This document shows, piece after piece, positions 57,982 to 64,000 of a stretch of DNA of 64,000 nt; position 1 is the first letter of the stretch; each line of letters starts with the position of its first letter. The stretch comes from Streptomyces sp. SPB162. GTDB lineage: Bacteria > Actinomycetota > Actinomycetes > Streptomycetales > Streptomycetaceae. The notes beneath the pieces were generated by a model, which searched no databases, had not been told where the DNA came from, and saw nothing but the letters and a program-made list of their open reading frames with translations. The translations under genes and the position numbers were made by a program. The DNA is taken from positions 5,091,001 through 5,155,000 of the forward strand of contig NZ_JAQFII010000001.1 of NCBI RefSeq assembly GCF_029504575.1. The letters run 5' to 3'.

Positions 57982-58767
57982 GTGGCGTTGAGGCGCAGTG
58001 TTGTCGTAGGCGTAGTGGTCTGCGTTGCGGCCGTGGGTGGGCTGTCCGGCTGTCAGGGGACGGCGGAACGCGGCAGAGCCGTCCACGCGGCGTCGAATCC
58101 GGCGAACGCGTCCCGCGCGGCGTCGGACGACTCGCTGGACGGGCTGACGGCGCCGCAGATATCGCGCCGGATGTGGGACGCGATGGACACGACGAGCTCC
58201 ATGACGCTCGAATTCGCCGGAGTGCTCCGCGCCAAACCGCTGCAGATGAAGGTCGCGATGACCGTCAAGGGCACCTGCGCCTCCGCGGTGCGGCAGGAGG
58301 GCTGGATGATGCAGGTCATCCGGGTCGACGACGGGACGGCGTACATCAAAGGGGATGCCGGCTACTGGACGGCGATGGGCGCCAAGGGCAAGACCATCGG
58401 GGAGCTGGCGGGCAACCGGTGGATCAAGTTCCCCAGCAACTCCGCCCCGGGCCGGCGGCTGGCCGGATCGTGCGACCTGAACACCGTCCTCGGCAGGATC
58501 AAGCCGAACCACGCCGCCTCCACCAAGGGTGGCGCCGGCACGGTCAACGGTCGGCCGGTCGTCATCATCAGGCAGAAGGAGTCGTCGGGGACCAGCACGC
58601 TCTCGGTGGCGGCGAAGGGCAAGCCGTACCTGTTGAAGATCGCGTCGGCCGACGCGATGACCATCACCTTTGGAGCGTTCGACCAACCGCTCCACGTCAC
58701 GGCTCCGCCCGCGAACCAGACGATCGACCTCAGCCTGTTCGGCGGGGACTCGGGCCTGGACGTCTGA
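57982..58767 (+). CDS. LppX/LprG-like lipoprotein (paralogue 1)
   Basis: The product has about 261 residues. The signal peptide VVVGVVVCVAAVGGLSGC ends in a lipobox Cys. The mature part is a beta-rich lipid-carrier-like domain (SMTLEFAGVLRAKPLQMKVA, DDGTAYIKGDAGYWTAMG, NRWIKFPSN, KPYLLKI, QTIDLS). It matches the following gene and the one at 14618 in layout. The start is uncertain: GTG 57982 gives a normal signal peptide, while upstream GTGs would add a TTA-containing prefix. A candidate ECF promoter lies upstream. Confidence 0.75.
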   Translation: MALRRSVVVGVVVCVAAVGGLSGCQGTAERGRAVHAASNPANASRAASDDSLDGLTAPQISRRMWDAMDTTSSMTLEFAGVLRAKPLQMKVAMTVKGTCASAVRQEGWMMQVIRVDDGTAYIKGDAGYWTAMGAKGKTIGELAGNRWIKFPSNSAPGRRLAGSCDLNTVLGRIKPNHAASTKGGAGTVNGRPVVIIRQKESSGTSTLSVAAKGKPYLLKIASADAMTITFGAFDQPLHVTAPPANQTIDLSLFGGDSGLDV

Positions 58768-58872
58768 GCCGGCCCGCGGGGATCGAGTTGTGGGCAGCCG
58801 GGTCAAACCCGTTGTGTCCGCATGCTTATCTTGTGCTTATCAGTGTGATGCGTGTGGGTGGAGGGGAATCCG

Positions 58873-59688
58873 GTGGCAGTACAGCGGAACGTCGTGGCGG
58901 CCTCACTGGTCTGTGCGGCCCTGGTCGGCGGGCTGACCGGCTGTGGGGGCGACACGTCGGACGACGCGGTGATCGGGTCCCAGGTGAAGCCGACGGTCTC
59001 GGCGAGCACCAAGGCGCCGACCGGGCTCGACGCCCTGACCGCGAAGCAGGTCTCGGACAAGGCCGAGGCGGCGCTCACGTCCGTCACCGCGGTGAAGGTG
59101 GACTTCGCGGCAGTGGTTGACGGCAAGCCCGTGCAGTTGAAGGCCTCCATGTCCAAGGCCGGCGAGTGCGCCGGGGCGATGAGCCAGGGCAAGGAGACGA
59201 TGCAGTTCATCGGAACGCACCACACCAGCTACATGAAGGCCAACGACGCCTTCTGGCGCGACACGGGCGAGACGGACGACGCCGCCGCGCTCCGCATGCT
59301 GCACGGCAAGTGGGTGAAGGTGCCGGGTGACGCCGCCAAGGACGAGGACCTCGCGGCCTTCTGCGACCTGGACTCGTTCCTCGAGAACCTGACGTCGGAA
59401 GACGACGCCGAGGAGAGCTACAGCAAGGGCGCGCCGACCACGGTCGCCGGACAGCCGGTCGTCACGGTCATCGAGAAGAAGGTCCGCAAGGGCAAGAGCG
59501 AGAAGGTGACGATCTACGTCGCGGCGCAGGGTGAGCCGTACCCCTTGAAGCTCGTCATGGAGGACGGCGAATCGCCGGGCCATGTGACCTTCGCCGAGTT
59601 CGACAAGCCGGTCAGGGCGGTGGCCCCGCCCGCCTCGCAGACGCTCGACATCGCCAAGCTCCAGGACGGGGGCGGCAAGAACGTCTGA
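58873..59688 (+). CDS. LppX/LprG-like lipoprotein (paralogue 2)
   Basis: The 271-residue lipoprotein (LVCAALVGGLTGC lipobox) has the same domain as its upstream neighbour: AVKVDFAAVVDGKPVQLKAS, HHTSYMKANDAFWRDTG, GKWVKVPGD, EPYPLKLV, QTLDIAKL. Aligning the two gives clear similarity across their length, so they arose by duplication. The GTG at 58873 has GGAGGGG 5 bases upstream. A 13-bp terminator hairpin follows. Confidence 0.82.
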   Translation: MAVQRNVVAASLVCAALVGGLTGCGGDTSDDAVIGSQVKPTVSASTKAPTGLDALTAKQVSDKAEAALTSVTAVKVDFAAVVDGKPVQLKASMSKAGECAGAMSQGKETMQFIGTHHTSYMKANDAFWRDTGETDDAAALRMLHGKWVKVPGDAAKDEDLAAFCDLDSFLENLTSEDDAEESYSKGAPTTVAGQPVVTVIEKKVRKGKSEKVTIYVAAQGEPYPLKLVMEDGESPGHVTFAEFDKPVRAVAPPASQTLDIAKLQDGGGKNV

Positions 59689-59697
59689 CGGTCGCCT

Positions 59698-59740
59698 GGA
59701 CGCGCCTCCCACCGGTGACCCCCCGGCGGGAGGCGCGTCC
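59698..59740 (+). terminator. Terminator after the lipoprotein pair
   Basis: GGACGCGCCTCCC (59698-59710) pairs exactly with GGGAGGCGCGTCC (59728-59740). It lies 10 bases after the second lipoprotein stop, separating the pair from adnB. Confidence 0.8.
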
Positions 59741-59774
59741 GCCCAGGTGGCCGCCGGTTGTCGGTGGGGCCGGA

Positions 59775-59780
59775 TAGCCT
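59775..59780 (+). promoter_or_regulatory. Candidate -10 (TAGCCT) for a leaderless adnB mRNA
   Basis: TAGCCT ends 7 bases before the GTG at 59788. No ribosome binding site is present. It lies after the terminator, so adnB would have its own promoter. Confidence 0.4.
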
Positions 59781-59787
59781 CACTGGG

Positions 59788-62700
59788 GTGGCAGCACGCA
59801 TCACGGACCCCGAGCAGCTCAAGGCGCTCCTCGGCATCCCCTTCACCCCGGAGCAGATGGAGTGCGTCACGGCGCCCCTCGCGCCGAACGTGATCGTGGC
59901 GGGGGCCGGCTCCGGGAAGACGACGGTGATGGCCGCCCGTGTCGTCTGGCTGGTCGGGACGGGGCAGGTCGCCCCGGAGGAAGTGCTCGGCCTGACGTTC
60001 ACCAACAAGGCCGCGGGGGAGCTCGCCGAGCGGGTCCGCAGGGCGCTCGTCCAGGCCGGGATCACCGATCCGGATCCGATCGGGCCGCCGGGTGCCGGAG
60101 AGACGCCCGGAGCGGACGCGACCGGTGAGCCGCTGATCTCGACGTACCACGCGTTCGCGGGCCAACTGCTCAAGGAGCACGGGCTGCGCATCGGCCTCGA
60201 ACCCACCGCCCGGCTGCTCGCCGACGCCACCCGCTACCAGCTCGCCGCGAAGGTGCTGCGGGCCGCGCCGGGCCCGTACCCGGCGCTGACCAAGAGCCTG
60301 CCCTCGCTGGTCAGCGACCTGCTGGCGCTCGAGGGCGAGCTCAACGAGCACTTGGTCCCGCCGGGCCGGCTGCTCGCCCACGACGCCGACTGGCTCGACA
60401 CCCTGGCCCCCGTCAAGCTCACCAACGCGGATCTGCGCAAGCTGCCGGAGACCGCGCGGGCCCGCCGGGACCTCACCGGGCTGGCCGCCGCCTACCGCGA
60501 GCAGAAGCAGCGCCGCGACCTGCTGGACTTCGGCGACCAGATCGCCCTGTCGGCGACGGTGGCCCGCACCCGCCCGGAGGTCGGCGCGATCCTGCGCGAG
60601 CAGTACAAGGTGGTGCTGCTCGACGAGTACCAGGACACCTCCGTCGCCCAGCGGCTGCTGCTCGCCGGGCTGTTCGGCGGCGAGGGCACCGGCCACCCGG
60701 TCACCGCCGTCGGCGACCCCTGCCAGGCGATCTACGGCTGGCGCGGCGCCTCCGTCGCCAACCTGGACGACTTCCCCGCCCACTTCCCGAACGCCGACGG
60801 CACCCCCGCCCGCCGTTTCTCGCTCAGCGAGAACCGCCGCAGCGGCGGCCGCCTCCTGGAACTCGCCAACGGCCTCGCCACCGAACTGCGGTCCCGGCAC
60901 GAAGGCGTCGAGGCGCTGCGCCCCGCCCCCGGCGCCGAGCGCGACGGGCTGGTGCGCTGCGCGCTGCTGTCCAGCCAGGCCGAGGAGATCGAGTGGCTCG
61001 CGGACTCCCTCGCCCACCTGGTGCGCACCGGCACCGAGCCGGGCGAGATCGCCGTCCTGTGCCGTACGACGGGCCACTTCGCCGACATCCATGCCGCGCT
61101 GGTCGCCCGTGACATCCCCGTCGAGGTCGTGGGCCTGTCCGGGCTGCTCCACCTGCCCGAGGTCGCCGACCTCGTCGCCGTCTGCGAGGTCCTGCACGAT
61201 CCGACGGCGAACGCGTCGCTGGTCCGGCTGCTCACCGGCCCCCGCTGGCGGATCGGCGCCCGGGACCTGGCGCTGCTCGGGCGCCGGGCCCGGGTCCTCG
61301 TCCGGTTCGGGGCCGGCGGCGCGGAGGACGACCCCGAGCGCCGGCTGGCGGCGGCCGTCGAAGGCGTCGATCCCGCCGAGGTGGTCTCGCTCGCCGACGC
61401 CCTGGAGACGTTCCTGGACGGCGACCCGGGCGACGAGCTGCCGTTCTCGCCCGAGGCGCGGGTCCGGTTCGCCCGGCTGGCGGCCGAGATACGGGACCTG
61501 CGGCGGGCGCTGGCCGACCCGCTGATGGACGTCCTGCACCGGGTGCTCGCGGTCACCGGCCTGGAGGTCGAGCTGTCCGCGTCCCCGCACGCCCTGGCGG
61601 CCCGCCGCAAGGAGACGCTGAACGCCTTCCTGGACATAGCGGCCAACTTCGCCTCCCTCGACGGCGAGGCGACCCTCCTGGCGTTCCTCGGCTTCCTGCG
61701 CACCGCCGCCCAGTACGAGAAGGGGCTGGACAGCTCGCTGCCCGGCGGCGAGAACACGGTGAAGGTGCTCACCGCCCACAAGTCGAAGGGCCTCGAATGG
61801 GACGTCGTGGCCGTCCCGGGGCTGGTGAAGAAGGGCTTCCCGAACGAGCGCGGCCGCGAGCTGTGGACCGCCAACGCCAAGGTGCTGCCGCACCCGCTGC
61901 GCGGCGACGCGGCGACCCTCCCCGATGTCGACGAGTGGTCGAAGGCGGGTCTCGACCGGTTCCGGGACGCGATGAAGGAGCACAACCGGATCGAGGAGCT
62001 CCGCCTCGGCTACGTGACCTTCACCCGGCCCCGCTCGCTGCTGCTCGGTTCCGGGTACTGGTGGGGGCCCACCCAGAAGACCCCGTACGGCCCGTCCGCC
62101 TTCCTGGACGCGCTGCGCGTGCACTGCGAGGCCGGCCACGGCGAGATCGAGCACTGGACCGAGCCCCCCGCGGAGGACGCCGTCAACCCGGCGTTGGAGA
62201 CCTCCGTCGAGCGCGCCTGGCCGCTCCCGCTCGACGCCACCGCCCTCGACCGCCGCCGCAAGGCGGCCAGGACGGTCCTCGCGTACCTGGACGCGCCGCG
62301 GGAGCACGCGTTCGCGGACGTGTTCACGGGCACCGACGCGGACACGGACGCCGAGGCGCCGGCGGAGGACGAGCCGGTGTGGGCGGACGACGAGGAGTGG
62401 GAGGACGCCGACTGGGACGAGCTCTCGGCGGAGCGTCCCGAGGGCTTCGAGCATCCGGGGGACCCCGATCCGGAACCGGGACGTCCTGCCGACCCCGGCC
62501 ATCCGCTCGCCGAGCACACCACCGGCGGCGAGGCCCCCGCACGGGCGCACCTGCTCCCCGAGGAGTCCCGTCTCGTCGCCTCCTGGGACCGCGACCTCGA
62601 CGCCCTCGCCGGGGAGCTGCGGCGTGCGCGGGCGACCGTCCGGGACGTGCCGGTGCCCCCCGTCCTCACCGCCTCGCAGTTGATGCGGCTGGCCGCCGAT

Positions 62701-63252
62701 CCGGACGGGTTCGCCCGCGAGCTCGCCCGCCCCATGCCGCGCGCCCCGCAGCCCGCCGCGCGCCGCGGCACCCGCTTCCACGCCTGGGTCGAGTCCCGCT
62801 TCGACGAACGGCCGCTCTTCGCCCCCGAGGACCTGCCCGGGGTCGAGGGCGGGGACGAGATCGACGACGAGCGGGACCTCGCCGCCCTCAAGGAGGCGTT
62901 CCTCGGCACCCCGTACGCGGACCGCACGCCCCACCGTGTCGAGGCGCCCTTCCAGCTGGCGCTGGCCGGCCGCATGATCCGCGGCCGCATCGACGCCGTC
63001 TACCGAACGGAAGACCCGCAGGCCCCGGATGGGGCCACCTACGAGATCGTCGACTGGAAGACCAGCCGCTCCCGGTCCGGCGACCCCCTCCAACTGGCCC
63101 TCTACCGCCTCGCCTGGGCCGAGCAGCACCAGCTGCCGCTGCACCGGGTGACCGCCGCGTTCCTCTACGTCCGTACCGGCGACGTCGTCAGGCCCGCGTC
63201 CCTGCCGGACCGTGCCGCCCTGGAGCGGCTGCTGCTCGACGAGCCGGGCTGA
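59788..63252 (+). CDS. adnB: AdnB-type helicase-nuclease
   Basis: The 1154-residue protein has a UvrD-type motor with GAGSGKTT near 38-46, TFTNKAAGELAERV, LDEYQDTSVAQ near 278, AVGDPCQAIYGWRG and TAHKSKGLEWD. The C-terminal RecB-like nuclease has IRGRIDAVY and EIVDWKTSRS followed by QLALYR. No Cys cluster is present, as expected for AdnB. An acidic insertion (about 850-880) separates the two parts. With AdnA it forms the actinobacterial double-strand-break resection machine. The start at 59788 agrees with a leaderless promoter; TTG 59758 is an alternative. Confidence 0.9.
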   Translation: MAARITDPEQLKALLGIPFTPEQMECVTAPLAPNVIVAGAGSGKTTVMAARVVWLVGTGQVAPEEVLGLTFTNKAAGELAERVRRALVQAGITDPDPIGPPGAGETPGADATGEPLISTYHAFAGQLLKEHGLRIGLEPTARLLADATRYQLAAKVLRAAPGPYPALTKSLPSLVSDLLALEGELNEHLVPPGRLLAHDADWLDTLAPVKLTNADLRKLPETARARRDLTGLAAAYREQKQRRDLLDFGDQIALSATVARTRPEVGAILREQYKVVLLDEYQDTSVAQRLLLAGLFGGEGTGHPVTAVGDPCQAIYGWRGASVANLDDFPAHFPNADGTPARRFSLSENRRSGGRLLELANGLATELRSRHEGVEALRPAPGAERDGLVRCALLSSQAEEIEWLADSLAHLVRTGTEPGEIAVLCRTTGHFADIHAALVARDIPVEVVGLSGLLHLPEVADLVAVCEVLHDPTANASLVRLLTGPRWRIGARDLALLGRRARVLVRFGAGGAEDDPERRLAAAVEGVDPAEVVSLADALETFLDGDPGDELPFSPEARVRFARLAAEIRDLRRALADPLMDVLHRVLAVTGLEVELSASPHALAARRKETLNAFLDIAANFASLDGEATLLAFLGFLRTAAQYEKGLDSSLPGGENTVKVLTAHKSKGLEWDVVAVPGLVKKGFPNERGRELWTANAKVLPHPLRGDAATLPDVDEWSKAGLDRFRDAMKEHNRIEELRLGYVTFTRPRSLLLGSGYWWGPTQKTPYGPSAFLDALRVHCEAGHGEIEHWTEPPAEDAVNPALETSVERAWPLPLDATALDRRRKAARTVLAYLDAPREHAFADVFTGTDADTDAEAPAEDEPVWADDEEWEDADWDELSAERPEGFEHPGDPDPEPGRPADPGHPLAEHTTGGEAPARAHLLPEESRLVASWDRDLDALAGELRRARATVRDVPVPPVLTASQLMRLAADPDGFARELARPMPRAPQPAARRGTRFHAWVESRFDERPLFAPEDLPGVEGGDEIDDERDLAALKEAFLGTPYADRTPHRVEAPFQLALAGRMIRGRIDAVYRTEDPQAPDGATYEIVDWKTSRSRSGDPLQLALYRLAWAEQHQLPLHRVTAAFLYVRTGDVVRPASLPDRAALERLLLDEPG

Positions 63253-63327
63253 GCCGCCGCCTGAGCCCGCCGCCTGAGCCCGTCGCCCGAGCCGACACCT
63301 CCGGCCGGAGGTGTCCGGCGCGCCGGT

Positions 63328-63333
63328 TAGGCT
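63328..63333 (+). promoter_or_regulatory. Candidate -10 (TAGGCT) for a leaderless M20 peptidase mRNA
   Basis: TAGGCT ends 7 bases before the ATG at 63341, with no ribosome binding site between. Confidence 0.4.
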
Positions 63334-63340
63334 CGATGCC

Positions 63341-64000
63341 ATGAGTACCGCCCCGGACAGCGCTGTCCACGCCTACATCGACGCCCACCGTTCCGCGTTC
63401 CTCGCCGACCTCGCCGAGTGGCTGCGGATCCCGTCCGTCTCGGCGGATCCCGCCCGCGCGGACGACGTGCTGGGCAGTGCGCGGTGGCTGGCGGCGAAGC
63501 TGGCCGAGACCGGCTTCCCGACCGCCGAGGTCTGGGAGAGCGACGGTCTGCCGGCGGTCTTCGCCGAATGGCCGTCCGGCGACCCGCAGGCGCCGACCGT
63601 GCTGGTCTACGGCCACCACGACGTGCAGCCCGCCGCCCGCGAGGACGGCTGGGACACCGACCCCTTCGAGCCGCACACCGCCGACGGCCGCATCTACGCC
63701 AGGGGCGCGGCCGACGACAAGGGGCAGGTGCTCTTCCACACGCTCGGCCTGCGCGCCCACCTCGCCGCGACCGGCAGGACCGCGCCGGCCGTGAACCTCA
63801 AGCTGCTGATCGAGGGCGAGGAGGAGTCCGGCTCACCGAACTTCCTCGCGCTGATCCGGCAGCGCGCCGACCGGCTGGCCTGCGACGCGGTGATCGTCTC
63901 CGACACCGGCATGTGGTCCGAGGACACCCCGACCGTCTGCACCGGCATGCGCGGTCTGGCCGACTGCCAGGTCGACCTGTACGGGCCGGACCAGGACATC
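63341..64000 (+). CDS. M20-family dipeptidase (5' part, runs off the window)
   Basis: The first 220 residues of a metallopeptidase are present. They include LRIPSVSADP, the metal-binding YGHHDVQPA (His and Asp), ARGAADDKGQ (bridging Asp) and the catalytic pair in EGEEESGSPN. These are typical of the M20 Dug1/PM20D group that hydrolyses dipeptides. A full-length member would need about 230 more residues beyond base 64000. The ATG at 63341 fits a leaderless promoter. Confidence 0.9.
   Translation, partial: MSTAPDSAVHAYIDAHRSAFLADLAEWLRIPSVSADPARADDVLGSARWLAAKLAETGFPTAEVWESDGLPAVFAEWPSGDPQAPTVLVYGHHDVQPAAREDGWDTDPFEPHTADGRIYARGAADDKGQVLFHTLGLRAHLAATGRTAPAVNLKLLIEGEEESGSPNFLALIRQRADRLACDAVIVSDTGMWSEDTPTVCTGMRGLADCQVDLYGPDQDI

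Noticed and set aside
58903..63342. A 1479-residue open frame on the minus strand
   Set aside because: It lies opposite adnB and results from high GC at third positions. It has no recognisable domain, while the plus strand shows every helicase and nuclease motif.

Overview
The window is high-GC, gene-dense actinobacterial chromosome. Almost every third codon position is G or C, starts are often GTG or TTG, and several genes have no ribosome binding site but carry a -10 hexamer just before the start. Gene families and order point to Streptomyces or a very close relative. No rRNA, tRNA, CRISPR array or transposase gene was found. Most of the window is conserved core chromosome.

Block 1 (1-18152) follows the mycobacterial sigE neighbourhood: LOG-family hydrolase, FolP2-type protein, DivIVA-domain protein, Tag glycosylase, DUF3117 protein, O-methyltransferase, ECF sigma factor SigE, its zinc anti-sigma factor, an HtrA protease and TatB, then Mrp, a DUF1003 protein, a MgtE-N/CBS protein and CorA. 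SigE, anti-sigma factor, HtrA and TatB read as an envelope-stress and protein-export module. Small repeats sit here: a 204-bp element with perfect 18-bp inverted ends right after tag, a second inverted-repeat element abutting it, and eight tandem 25-bp units upstream of sigE.

Block 2 (18597-31071) holds a Sufu-domain protein, a PHP phosphoesterase, a MarC membrane protein, an NYN nuclease-like protein, two alpha/beta hydrolases, a DEAD-box RNA helicase with an Arg-rich tail, a MiaE-like ferritin-fold protein, DUF3107, a TetR regulator and a DUF3152 protein with a metzincin zinc motif. From memory this matches the M. tuberculosis rhlE-to-adnAB region, which resumes at moeZ (42561) and ends with an alkyltransferase-like protein, AdnA and AdnB.

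Between DUF3152 and moeZ lies an accessory block (31137-42450). It has a 30-residue leader peptide with a structured leader, a four-gene di/oligopeptide ABC transporter, and a four-gene cluster. That cluster has a PelF-like glycosyltransferase, a membrane protein with an expanded 11-residue repeat, a sugar-nucleotide epimerase-like protein and a spherulin-4-like protein. It resembles a reduced Pel or galactosaminogalactan-type exopolysaccharide locus. The glycosyltransferase carries the only in-frame TTA codon I found, implying bldA-dependent, developmentally timed expression. I regard this as the best candidate for an undescribed system in the window.

Block 3 (42561-64000) has moeZ, a secreted TAP-like peptidase, two secreted proteins, a phosphotransferase with its DUF7064-like partner, a VC0807-family membrane protein bracketed by inverted repeats, a kinase-like/flippase fusion, an alkyltransferase-like protein, adnA and adnB separated by two paralogous lipoproteins, and the start of an M20 dipeptidase. 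Three genes (htrA, the DUF1003 gene and the MiaE-like gene) each carry one extra base in a G/C run, which looks more like sequence error than real gene loss.
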